Below, piece by piece: positions 1-8,700 of a stretch of 26,613 bases of DNA (position 1 is its first letter; each line of letters starts with the position of its first letter). Position numbers and translations under genes: made by a program. Below the pieces are notes generated by a model. It did no database searches. It saw only the letters and a program-made list of their open reading frames with translations, and had not been told where the DNA came from. Source of the stretch: Synechococcaceae bacterium WBB_10_009 (GTDB lineage Bacteria; Cyanobacteriota; Cyanobacteriia; PCC-6307; Cyanobiaceae). The stretch spans positions 1-26,613 of the forward strand of contig RHBP01000005.1 in the NCBI GenBank assembly GCA_010030955.1. The letters run 5' to 3'.

Positions 1-103
1 TCCCGCCGCTTTTTTTGTGCCCATCCCATGACCGCACGGGCACAGGGCCTGATTCGTGCGTGAAAGTTGGTCAGATTGATCCCAAACAGAATCCGGAGGA
101 GCT

Positions 104-1153
104 GTGAGTCAGACCCTGTCATCGCTGGCCCGGATGACCCTGCGCCAACTGCGCCAGGTGGCCAGCGAGCTGGGTGTGAGCCTCTACAGCCGCAAAACCA
201 AAGAGGAACTGCTCAGCGCCATCGGCAAACGCCAGGCCGACATGTCGAGCGTGGAGGCGGAGCGTCGCCCCTCCAGCGCCAGCCCCGACAGCAGCCGCGT
301 GGTGTTCCTGCCCCGGGATCCCCAGTGGGCCTACGTGTTCTGGGAGATCTGCGAAGCCGATCGCCAGCAGGCCTTCAAGGCGGGGGCCAGCCAGCTGTGC
401 CTGCGGGTGGCGGATGTCACCGGCTTGAACAGCGGCGATAGCCACCCCCACACCCTGCAGGAGGTGCCGGTGGATAGCCACGCCACCGAGTGGTACCTGC
501 CGGTGCCCCTCAGCGACCGCGATTACCGCGTCGAGCTGGGGTACCGCATCAGCGGCGGCGGCTGGATCTCGCTGGCCTTCTCGTCGGTGGCCCGGGTGCC
601 GGCCCTCCACCCCAGCGAACAGATCCTCGACCAGTTCGTGCCCTTCTCCCTCGACACCCCCCCCGGCGCCATCAGCCCCCAGACGCTGCCCAGCAGCGAC
701 AACGGCCTGCACGAGCGGCTCTACCAAACCGCCACTCTGGGCAGCCGCCGGCTGGGGCGCGGTTCGGAAGCCTTCCATGAACTGGAGGGCGGCGCCGGTG
801 CGGGCCTGAACGCCTCCGGCGCCGGGCTGTGGGCCAGCGGCCGCAGCGAATCCGGCAGCGGCATCGTCAACCCTCGCCAACGGGCCTTCTGGCTGGTGGC
901 CGATGCGGAATTGATCGTGTACGGCGCCACCGACCCCTCCGCCAAGCTCACCATCGGCGGTGAGGAGGTGCCCCTCTCCAGCGACGGCACCTTCCGCATC
1001 CAGGTGCCCTTCCGCGACGGCCAGCAGGTGTACGCCATCGAAGCGGTGGCGGCCGATGGCGAGCAGCGCCGCAACATCCGCCTGGAATTCGAGCGCACCA
1101 CCCCGGAAGACAACAGCAACCCGCTCGACCAAGCTGTGGCCGAGTGGTTCTGA
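104..1153 (+). CDS. Rho-N/SAP-like plus DUF4912 domain protein
   Basis: The 349-residue protein starts at a GTG with a good Shine-Dalgarno GGAGGA at 95-100. Residues 1 to about 45 form a short helical module (LARMTLRQLRQVASELGVS, then KTKEELLSAI) resembling the Rho N-terminal/SAP-like fold, often a nucleic-acid-binding helix-loop-helix. Residues from about 65 resemble DUF4912 (VVFLPRDPQWAYVFWEI, later YRVELGYR), a cyanobacterial domain of unknown role. The C-terminal part (about 255-345) looks like a second beta-rich repeat (LTIGGEEVPLSSDGTFRI). There is no signal peptide or membrane helix, so it is probably cytoplasmic. It is followed after 7 bases by a small membrane-protein gene and may be co-transcribed with it. 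The family call is from memory of the motifs; the function is unknown. Confidence 0.9.
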   Translation: MSQTLSSLARMTLRQLRQVASELGVSLYSRKTKEELLSAIGKRQADMSSVEAERRPSSASPDSSRVVFLPRDPQWAYVFWEICEADRQQAFKAGASQLCLRVADVTGLNSGDSHPHTLQEVPVDSHATEWYLPVPLSDRDYRVELGYRISGGGWISLAFSSVARVPALHPSEQILDQFVPFSLDTPPGAISPQTLPSSDNGLHERLYQTATLGSRRLGRGSEAFHELEGGAGAGLNASGAGLWASGRSESGSGIVNPRQRAFWLVADAELIVYGATDPSAKLTIGGEEVPLSSDGTFRIQVPFRDGQQVYAIEAVAADGEQRRNIRLEFERTTPEDNSNPLDQAVAEWF

Positions 1154-1160
1154 GCCGTCC

Positions 1161-1370
1161 ATGGCCAACGCACCTGCACCCCAAGGATCGCCAACCCTGA
1201 AGGCCCTGGTGGCCTTCACCCCCCTGGCCGGTGCGCTGGTGCTGCCGGTGGCGGTGCCCCTGCTGATGGTGCGCGTCAGCATTGGCGCCGGCGTGCTGGC
1301 GGCCGTGGTGCTGAGCAGTCTCTGGTTTGCGGCGATGCTGCGCACCTCCGAATTGCCGGAGCACGGCTGA
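1161..1370 (+). CDS. small two-helix membrane protein
   Basis: This 69-residue frame starts at ATG 1161, 7 bases after the DUF4912 gene. A longer in-frame reading reaching back to 960 would overlap that gene, so the short form is preferred. The sequence shows a polar N-terminus (about residues 1-13), then two hydrophobic stretches at about 14-36 and 41-60 separated by MVRVSIGAG, and a short charged tail ending in PEHG. It is most likely an integral inner or thylakoid membrane protein. No family is recognised and no catalytic residues are apparent. Its position suggests translation coupled to, or co-transcription with, the upstream gene. Confidence 0.75.
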   Translation: MANAPAPQGSPTLKALVAFTPLAGALVLPVAVPLLMVRVSIGAGVLAAVVLSSLWFAAMLRTSELPEHG

Positions 1371-1416
1371 GGGCAGCCCCCGCGGGGAACCCTGACCCCA
1401 GGCGCAACCGCTGGGG

Positions 1417-2892
1417 ATGGAACAGCACACCGCGCAGAGCCGCCGCCGGGTGCTGGTGGTGGCCCTCGTGGCCTTGGCCCTGCAGGGCTGCAGCCAGGCG
1501 GGCCAATGGGTGGGTCGTGCGCCGCCACCGCTGCCGTTGCCGGCTGGGATCGCCGTGGCCTTCAACCACCGGGCCGACGCCCACTACCGCAGCCCCATCC
1601 ATGGCGGGCAACGCTCCGGCGACGACCTGGAGGCCCTGCTGCTGCAGACCATCCGCAGCGCCCGCCGGGAGCTGCTGGTGGCGGTGCAGGAGCTGTCGCT
1701 GCCGCAGGTGGCTCAGGCGCTGGTGGAGCAGCACCGCCGCGGCCTGCGGGTGCAGGTGGTGCTGGAAAACACCTACAGCCAGCCCTGGAGCCAGCAGCAC
1801 GAAGCTGAGCTGAGCCCGCATCTGCGCCAGCGGCGGCGGCAGCTGATGGCCCTGGCGGACCGCAACCGCGATGGGCAGCTGAGCGCCGAGGAACGGCAGC
1901 AGGGGGATGCGGTGGCGCTGCTGCTGCGGGGTGGGGTGCCCCTGCTGGACGACAGCGCCGATGGCAGCCGCGGCAGTGCGCTCATGCACAGCAAGTTTCT
2001 GGTGGCGGACCGGCGCGTGGTGGTGACCGGCTCCGCCAACTTCACCCCCAGCTGCATCCACGGCGATCCAGACGACCGCCGCACCCGCGGCAACGTGAAC
2101 CATCTGTTGCGGCTGGAGAGCCCCGCCCTGGCGGCGGTGTTTGCCGATGAGTTCCAGCGCCTCTGGGGCGATGGCCCCGGCGGTGCCCCCGACAGCCGCT
2201 TCGGGCTGGCCAAGGGCTCAGGGGCGCCGAGCACCGTGTTAGTGGGGAACACACCGGTGACGGTGCTGTTCGCACCGCACCGGCGCCGTGATCCCCATGG
2301 AGGGCTGGCGCTGATCGCCAACACCCTGGCCACCGCCGAGCGGCGGCTGGATCTGGCGCTGTTTGTGTTGTCTGCCCAACCCCTCACGGGCGTGATCGCC
2401 GAACTGCAGCAGCGGGGCGTGACGCTGCGGGTGCTGGCGGATCCGGGCTTCGCCAGCCGCCCTTTCTCCGAGGTGCTCGATCTGCTGGGGGTGGCCCTGG
2501 CGGATCAGCACTGCAAACACGAAGCCGGCAACCAACCGTTGCAGCAGCCCAGCGAGGGGGTGGGCATTCCGCGGCTCCCCGGGGGCGACAAGCTGCACCA
2601 CAAGTTCGCTGTGATCGACAACCGCACCGTGATCACGGGGAGCTTCAACTGGAGCCCCAGTGCTGCCCATCAGAACGACGAAGTGCTGCTGGTGATCGAG
2701 TCACCCCTGCTGGCAGCGCACTTCACGCGGGAAATGGATCGCCTCTGGCGGGGGGCGGAGCTGGGGATCACGGAGCGGCTGAGCCGCAAGCTGGCAGCCA
2801 ACCGCAGGCGTTGCGGCAGTGGGGTGCTGCGGGAAGCAACCACCATGGCCATTCGGCAACGAAGGGTGGCGGCGAGCCCCAACCATCCATAG
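1417..2892 (+). CDS. phospholipase D-like lipoprotein with EF-hand loop
   Basis: This 491-residue protein begins with a lipoprotein signal: basic n-region SRRR, a hydrophobic stretch and the lipobox LQGC near residue 25, so it is probably anchored in the periplasm or outer membrane. It carries both HxKxxxxD catalytic motifs of the phospholipase D superfamily: H191, K193, D198 (HSKFLVAD, followed by GSANFT) and H394, K396, D401 (HKFAVID, followed by GSFNWS). Two intact motifs in one chain predict an active bilobed phosphodiesterase acting on a phospholipid, nucleic acid or related substrate; the sequence does not say which. Residues 148-159 (DRNRDGQLSAEE) form a complete EF-hand calcium loop between the first strand region and HKD-1, which is unusual for the family. 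The stop codon TAG is also the start of a TAGGGT -10-like box for the next gene. The family call is firm; the substrate is unknown. Confidence 0.92.
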   Translation: MEQHTAQSRRRVLVVALVALALQGCSQAGQWVGRAPPPLPLPAGIAVAFNHRADAHYRSPIHGGQRSGDDLEALLLQTIRSARRELLVAVQELSLPQVAQALVEQHRRGLRVQVVLENTYSQPWSQQHEAELSPHLRQRRRQLMALADRNRDGQLSAEERQQGDAVALLLRGGVPLLDDSADGSRGSALMHSKFLVADRRVVVTGSANFTPSCIHGDPDDRRTRGNVNHLLRLESPALAAVFADEFQRLWGDGPGGAPDSRFGLAKGSGAPSTVLVGNTPVTVLFAPHRRRDPHGGLALIANTLATAERRLDLALFVLSAQPLTGVIAELQQRGVTLRVLADPGFASRPFSEVLDLLGVALADQHCKHEAGNQPLQQPSEGVGIPRLPGGDKLHHKFAVIDNRTVITGSFNWSPSAAHQNDEVLLVIESPLLAAHFTREMDRLWRGAELGITERLSRKLAANRRRCGSGVLREATTMAIRQRRVAASPNHP

Positions 2893-2895
2893 GGT
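2890..2895 (+). promoter_or_regulatory. TAGGGT -10-like box overlapping a stop codon
   Basis: TAGGGT ends 21 bases before the ATG of the small secreted-peptide gene at 2917. Its first three bases are the TAG stop of the phospholipase D-like gene. The same hexamer, or TAGGCT, precedes several other genes in this window. There is no convincing -35 at the usual spacing. Confidence 0.35.
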
Positions 2896-2916
2896 GCAAG
2901 CAACCGAGCCCCTTCC

Positions 2917-3048
2917 ATGCGCCGCCTGCTGCCCCTCGCCGTTGTGGCCCTTTGCCTGCTGGGCGGCAGCAGCAGCCACGCCTGCGAGAAGCACCTCAAC
3001 GGCCACCAGAACGGCTCGGACACCAATCTGGAAGGCAGCAAGAAATAA
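2917..3048 (+). CDS. small secreted peptide (43 aa)
   Basis: ATG 2917 opens a 43-residue frame below the usual ORF size cut-off. It has a clear export signal: MRRLLPLAVVALCLLGGSSS, then HAC. Cleavage after SHA would leave a mature peptide of about 22 residues beginning CEKHLNGHQNGSDTN and ending GSKK. The cysteine follows SHA, which is not a canonical lipobox, so lipidation is uncertain. The mature part is hydrophilic and rich in His, Asn, Gly and Lys; it could bind metal, but no motif proves this. It lies 24 bases after the phospholipase D-like gene and 10 bases before another tiny gene. The signal peptide and the upstream TAGGGT box are the main reasons to believe it. The family is not recognised. 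Confidence 0.7.
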   Translation: MRRLLPLAVVALCLLGGSSSHACEKHLNGHQNGSDTNLEGSKK

Positions 3049-3058
3049 GGCTGGGCTG

Positions 3059-3175
3059 ATGCTGGCGGCCCGGGCCCTGTTTGTGCTGATGGTGGCCCTC
3101 AAGTTGTGGCAGCTCCTGGGCCGGGTGCATCAACGCCAGCGGCGCCAGCGGCTGGAGCGCTGCTGGGTGCTCTAA
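3059..3175 (+). CDS. very small membrane peptide (38 aa)
   Basis: ATG 3059 lies 10 bases after the stop of the 43-residue peptide gene and encodes 38 residues: one hydrophobic helix (about residues 5-21, ALFVLMVALKLWQLLG) followed by a strongly basic tail (RVHQRQRRQRLER) ending CWVL. A single-helix protein with a positive-inside tail would sit in the membrane with its C-terminus in the cytoplasm. No Shine-Dalgarno is obvious, so translational coupling to the preceding peptide is plausible. No family is recognised. It could be a chance frame, but the hydrophobic-then-basic organisation argues for a real gene. Confidence 0.5.
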   Translation: MLAARALFVLMVALKLWQLLGRVHQRQRRQRLERCWVL

Positions 3176-3193
3176 CGGGCAGTGCGGCGGCCT

Positions 3194-3523
3194 TCAGCGC
3201 CGCGGCGGGGCGCCGCTGATCAGCACCCCCAAGCCCACCAACACCACCGCCACCCCCAACAGATCGCGCCCGGTGGGCACCACCCCATCCACCAGCCGCA
3301 GCCACAGCAGCGCCATCGACACATACACCGCGCCGTAGGCGGCATACACCCGGCCGCTGGCCGCTGGGTGCAGGCTCAGCAACCAGGCGAACAGGCCCAG
3401 GCAGAGGGCGGCCGGAATCAGCAGCAGGGCGCTGCGGCCCTGGCGCAGCCACAGGTAGGGCAAGTAGCAGCCCAACAGCTCCATCAGCGCCGTGAGGGCA
3501 TACAGCACCAGCGTTTTGACCAT
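3194..3523 (-). CDS. YnfA/UPF0060-type small membrane protein
   Basis: The 109-residue protein has four hydrophobic segments and the features of the YnfA (UPF0060) family: an N-terminal helix with LMELLGCYLPYLWLR, a middle segment ending SGRVYAAYGAVYV, and a final helix with DLLGVAVVLVGLGVLI. YnfA proteins are small-multidrug-resistance-like inner-membrane proteins, with transport of cationic compounds suggested for some members; the substrate here is unknown. Length matches the family (about 107-110 residues). It is convergent with the small genes ending at 3175 (18-base gap) and divergent from the exported-protein gene to its right. A 12-base palindrome at 3550-3561 lies in the divergent gap. 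Confidence 0.9.
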   Translation of the reverse strand: MVKTLVLYALTALMELLGCYLPYLWLRQGRSALLLIPAALCLGLFAWLLSLHPAASGRVYAAYGAVYVSMALLWLRLVDGVVPTGRDLLGVAVVLVGLGVLISGAPPRR

Positions 3524-3589
3524 GCCCAGCCCCAGATGGTTGCCCTGCGGGCTGGCCAGCCGATGATGGGTGCCAGCTCCGCCCCGCCC

Positions 3590-4072
3590 ATGCTCGCCCC
3601 TTCCCGCCGCTGGTGCTCAGCTCGCCCTGTGTTGCCCCTGCGCCCGATGGTGGCCGCGCTGCTGGCCGCCGCGGTGATGCCCCTGGGGCAGGCGGCCCGA
3701 AGCCAGGGGTTTGTGGCCTACCCCAGCACGGAGACCCTGCGGGAGGTGCAGCTGGCGGCCCTGGCCTGCGCCCGCGAGAACACCAGCGACACCTGCAGCA
3801 CCGCCCGCAAGCTGGCGGATCCGCTGATGGATCACCCGCGGCTGCCCGGCGGCTGCAAAGACGCGCTCTGGTCGATCATCCAAAAATCCACCCCCGCCAG
3901 CAGCAACAGCCTGGCCCGCCGCGATGCCATCGGCGAGCCCGCCGGGCGGTTGCTGTTGCTCTGCCGCAGCTCCGACAAACCGGTCACCGGCAAAACCGAG
4001 CCCGAGAAGCCCCAAAAGGAACGCTCATTCTTCGATCGCTTCTTCGGCCGTGGCGGCGGCGACAAGAACTGA
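3590..4072 (+). CDS. exported cysteine-containing protein of unknown function
   Basis: From ATG 3590 the product has 160 residues; ATG 3647 (MVAALLAAAVMPLG) is an equally possible start, and neither has a Shine-Dalgarno. Either start gives a signal peptide: a hydrophobic core VAALLAAAVMPL followed by GQAARSQG, with cleavage probably after AARS or nearby. The mature domain has four cysteines (LACAR, DTCST, GGCKD, LLCRS) that could form two disulfides in the periplasm or lumen, and a charged tail with ERSFFDRFFGRGGGDKN. This looks like a conserved cyanobacterial exported protein, but I cannot name the family. Pgm follows 48 bases downstream on the same strand. Confidence 0.8.
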   Translation: MLAPSRRWCSARPVLPLRPMVAALLAAAVMPLGQAARSQGFVAYPSTETLREVQLAALACARENTSDTCSTARKLADPLMDHPRLPGGCKDALWSIIQKSTPASSNSLARRDAIGEPAGRLLLLCRSSDKPVTGKTEPEKPQKERSFFDRFFGRGGGDKN

Positions 4073-4120
4073 TCACATCCGGTGCTCCAGGACTAACTTG
4101 GTGCCCCCAGGCCTGTCCCG

Positions 4121-5748
4121 ATGACCAGCGGCGTGCTGCAGATCAGCCTTGATCAGCCCTTTCAGGACCAGAAGCCCGGCACCTCTGGACTGCGCAAAAG
4201 CAGCCGCCAATTCGAGACCCCCCACTACCTGGAGAGCTTCATCGAAGCGATCCTGCGCACCGTGCCCGGCATCGCCGGCGGCACCCTGGTGGTGGGGGGT
4301 GACGGCCGCTACGGCAACCGCCGCGCCATCGAGGTGATCGCCCGCATGGCGGCGGCCCACGGGGTGGCGCGCATCATCACCACCACCGGCGGCATCCTCT
4401 CCACCCCCGCCGCCTCCAACCTGATCCGCCAGCACCAGGCCACCGCCGGGATCATCCTCTCGGCCAGCCACAACCCCGGTGGCCCCGATGGCGATTTCGG
4501 CGTGAAGGTGAATGGCGCCAACGGCGGTCCCGCCCCGGAATCCCTCACCGACGCCATCTACGCCTGCAGCCGCCAGCTGGAGGGTTACCGCATCTGGGAG
4601 GCGGTGGCGCTGCCGCTCGATCAGCCCGGCCAGCAGCAGATCGGCGCCCTGCAGGTGCAGGTGATCGATGGGGTCGACGACTACATCACCTTGATGCAGA
4701 AGCTGTTCGATTTCGATCGGATCAGCGACCTGCTGCGGGGCGACCACCCCATCGCCTTCGATGCGATGCACGCGGTGACGGGGCCCTACGCCACCCGGCT
4801 GCTGGAGGGTCTGCTGGGGGCACCGGCGGGCAGCGTGCGCAACGGCTCCCCCCTGGAGGATTTCGGCGGCGGCCATCCCGACCCCAACCTCACCTACGCC
4901 CACGAGCTGGCCGACCTGCTGCTCCACGGCGATGGCTTCCGCTTCGGGGCCGCCTGCGATGGCGACGGCGACCGCAACATGATCCTGGGGCAGCGCTGCT
5001 TCGTGAACCCCAGCGACAGCCTGGCGGTGCTCACCGCCAACGCCACCCTGGTGCCCGGCTACCGCGATGGCCTGGCGCCATGCCCACCAGCGCCGCCGCC
5101 GATGTGGTGGCCCAGCAGCTGGGCATCCCCTGCTTTGAAACCCCCACCGGGTGGAAGTTCTTCGGCAACCTGCTGGATGCGGGCCGCATCACCCTCTGCG
5201 GTGAGGAGAGCTTCGGCACCGGCTCCAACCACATCCGCGAGAAGGATGGCCTGTGGGCGGTGCTGTTCTGGCTCAACATCCTGGCCAGCCGCCGGGAACC
5301 GGTGGACCAGATCATGGCGGAGCACTGGAGCCGTTTCGGCCGCCATTACTACTCGCGCCACGACTACGAAGCCATCGCCAGCGACGCGGCCCATGGCCTC
5401 TACGACCGCGTGAAGGGGATGCTTCCCACGTTGGTGGGCCAGGGCTTCGCCGGCCGCAGCATCGCCACCGCCGACGACTTCGCCTACACCGATCCGGTGG
5501 ATGGCTCCCTCACCAGTGGCCAGGGGCTGCGCCTGCTGCTCGACGACGGCAGCCGGGTGGTGCTCCGCCTCTCCGGCACCGGCACCCAGGGGGCCACCCT
5601 GCGGGTGTACCTGGAGAGCTACGTGCCCTCCAACGGCAACCTGGCCCAGGATCCCCAGCAGGCCCTAGGGGCCCTGATCAGCGCCATCGACGGCCTGGCG
5701 GAGATCAAAGCCCGCACCGGCATGGACCGGCCCACCGTGATCACTTGA
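4121..5748 (+). pseudogene. pgm: phosphoglucomutase, frameshifted by an apparent 13-base deletion
   Basis: Two overlapping frames together encode an alpha-D-glucose phosphate-specific phosphoglucomutase of the PGM1 type (glucose 1-phosphate / glucose 6-phosphate, glycogen metabolism). The first (from ATG 4121) carries the phosphoserine loop SASHNPGG with catalytic S116 and the metal loop DGDGDR (D280, D282, D284) and stays homologous until GYRDGLA at 5077. The second resumes at 5080 with MPTSAAADVV, then ETPTGWKFFGN, GEESFGTGS and the phosphate-binding end RLSGTGTQG. PGM1-type enzymes have about five residues here (GFARS in the human enzyme); only two bases remain. Adding 13 bases gives 1641 bases, 546 residues, matching the family. 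Either the gene is truly broken or the assembly has an error. Continuing past 5077 in the first frame gives meaningless sequence to 5413. Its stop overlaps the convergent RND gene by 8 bases. Confidence 0.85.
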
Positions 5749-8700
5749 TGGGCGTTGGTGTCAGCCCGCGGGTCTCGAAGGTTTTGATCGCCACGTAAAA
5801 GGGCGGCACCACCCCCAGCGACAGCACCGTGGCCACCAGCAGGCCACCGAAGATCACCGTGCCCAGCGACTGCTGGCTGTTGGCACCGGCGGTGGTGGCC
5901 ACCACCAGCGGCAGGAAGCCCGCCAACGAGGCGATCGCCGTCATCAGGATCGGGCGCATCCGCGATTCGGCGGCGGCGATGGCGGCCTCCACGATGGTCA
6001 TGCCGGCCTCCAGGTGCTGCTCCGCCACCTCCACGATCAAGATACCGTTCTTGGCGGCCAAGCCGATCAGGGTCACCAGACCCACCTGGGCGTAGATGTT
6101 GAGATCAATCGAGCGAATCGAGAGGAAGGCCAGGGCACCCAGCATCGCCAGGGGCACGGTCATCAGGATGATCACCGGCGTCACGTAGCTCTCGTACTGG
6201 GCCGAGAGCACCAGGTAGACGATCAAAATGCCGAGGGCGAACACCAGCACACTGGCGCTGCCCGCCGAGAGCTGCAGGGCGGCGATGCCGGTGAAGGCGT
6301 AGCCGATGTTGTTGAAATCGAGGCTGTTGAAGATCTTCTGAATCGCCGTCAGGGCCTGGCCCGAACTGGTGCCGATCGCCTCAGCCCCCTGCACCAAGAT
6401 GGTGCGGTAGAGGTTGTAGTGGCTGATCACCGGCGGCGCGCTGCTGAGCTCGCTGCTGGCAAACTCCGACACCTGCACCAGTTTGTTGTCGCGGTTGCGC
6501 ACGTAGTAGCTCAACACATCCTCAAGGTTGCTGCGGCCATCGGCCTGGGCCTGCACATAGATGTTGCGAACCTGACCGCTCTCGTAGGTGAGGCCGGAGT
6601 AATTGCCGCCCGCCAGCACAGCGATGGTTTGCATCGCCTGCTGGAAATCCACGTTGAGGGCGCCCAGGATTGAACGGTCGATCTTCAGGCCAAAGGCGGG
6701 CGCGCTGGGCACGAATTGGGTGTACAGCGTGGAGAAGGACCCACTGGCCTGACCGTTGGCCACCAGCTGCAGCGCCAGCTTGTCCAACTCCGGGAAGGTG
6801 TAGGCACCGTTGCTGAGGTCGTTGAACTGGAAGTAGAAACCACCCTGGGCGGAGAACCCTGGGATGGCCGGCGGTTGCGACGACACCGCCAGGCCGCTGC
6901 TGAAGCGGGACAGCTTGGCGTTCAGCCGCGCCACGATTGCCGGGGCCTTGTGCTCAGCGCCGGAACGCTCCTCAAGGGGCTTGAGGCCGAAGAAGAACAA
7001 ACCCTGGTCGGGGCTGTTGCCGTTGAAGCCGGCGCCGCTGATGATGCCGGCAGCGGTGATGTCCTCCTCCTCGCGCAGCACCGCGGCGATCTGCTGGCCC
7101 ACCTTCTGGGTCTGCGAGAGGGAGGCACCGTTCTGCAGCTGAAAGATGCCGAGCCCGTAGCCCTGATCTTCCTCAGGGATGAACGCGGTGGGCAGGGCGT
7201 TGAAGGCAATCGCGGTGACGACAATGCCGCTGGCCAGGCCCATCAGGATCCAACGGCGGCGGGCAATCAGCAGGTTCAGCAGACGCGCGTAGCCCTGCTG
7301 CAGGCGGGCGAAACCGGCGTTGAAGCCGTCAAAAATCTGTGCCAGGCGGCTGCCGGCAAAGCCGAACAACAGCACACCGAAGATGTAAGCGCCAATGCCG
7401 AAGGAGGCGGAGCTAAAGCGTCCAAACCCCAGGCCAACGATCACCCCGGCCACGGTCCAGGTCCACCCCTGGGGTCGCGGCGGTTTCTCCGCCTTGAGAA
7501 TCAGGCCCGCCATCATCGGTGAGAAGGTGAGGGCGTTGAAGGTGGAGATGGCGATCGAGAAGGCAATCGTGAGCGCAAACTGCCGGTAGATGATGCCGAT
7601 GCCGCCCGGGTAGAAGGCCACCGGTACGAACACCGCCATCAACACCAGCGACGTGGCGATCAACGCGCCGATCAGCTCCCCCATGCAGGCCAATGCCGCC
7701 TGGCGGGGTTTCATGCCCGCCTCCAGGTTTTTGGCCACCGCCTCAATCACCACGATGGCGTCGTCCACCACCAGACCCGTGGCCAGCACCAGCCCCAGCA
7801 GGGTCAGCTGGTTGATCGAAAAACCGAACACCTTGATGAAGGCGAAGGTGCCCACCAGGGAGATCGGGATCGCCAAGCTGGGCACCACCGTGGCGCGCCA
7901 ATCCTGCAAAAACAAAAACAGGATCACCAGCACCAGCACGATCGCCAGGCCCAGGGCGTCGGTGACCCCATCCACGGCCGATTCGATGAACTGACCCACG
8001 TTGTAGATCTCACTCACCACCACCCCGGGGGGCAGTTGAGCCTTGAACTGGTCCATCAACGCCACCACCGCCTGGCTCACCTGCAGCGCATTGCTTTCCG
8101 GGGTCTGGTACACACCGATGGTGATGGCCGGGTGCCCGTTGATGTCTGTGCCCTGGGTGGAGAAGCTGTTGAAGCCATAGCTGGCCTCACCCACATCGGA
8201 GAGCCGCAGCAGGTTGCCCTGGGGTGATTTGCCCACGATCAGCCCGTTGAGCTGCTCGATCGACACCAGGTTGCCGTTGTCCTCCACCAGGATCGGGTAG
8301 GTGAACAGCTGGTTGCCGCCGGCGGGAGGTCCCCCCACCAAGCCGCCCACCGCCACGGCGTTCTGGCTGCGCACCGCAGACACCACCTGATCGGCGGTGA
8401 GTTGGTTGGCGGTGAGTTTGGAGGGATCAATGAACAACCAATAGGCGGGGTTGCTGCCGCCGAACAGGGTGGCCTGGGCCACCCCCGGGATCCGCTCCAG
8501 TTGGTAGAAGAGCTGCTCGTAAATCAGGCCGTTGATGTAGGGCGCATCAAACTGCCCGTTGCTGGAGGACACCTGATACGCCAGCAGAATCGATGGGGTG
8601 GTCTGGATCACCGAAACCCCCGTGCTCTGCACCTGGCTCGGCAGCTGGGGCATCGCCAGCGACACCCGGTTCTGCACGTTCACCTGGTCGATGTTGATGT

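Noticed and set aside
1..43. T-tract at 10-16 and GTGCCC/GGGCAC inverted repeat before the first gene
   Set aside because: May be the tail of a terminator cut by the window edge, but the hairpin cannot be seen.
119..1528. A 469-codon open frame on the minus strand
   Set aside because: Antisense shadow of the DUF4912 gene and its neighbour; Gly/Ala-rich with no start signal.
3550..3561. GGCTGGCCAGCC palindrome in the gap left of the exported-protein gene
   Set aside because: GC-rich palindromes of this size arise often by chance here; nothing else supports an operator.
5931..5938. HIP1-type octamer GCGATCGC here and at 23602-23609
   Set aside because: Only two copies noticed in 26.6 kb, about what chance gives in such GC-rich DNA; the strain does not look HIP1-rich.
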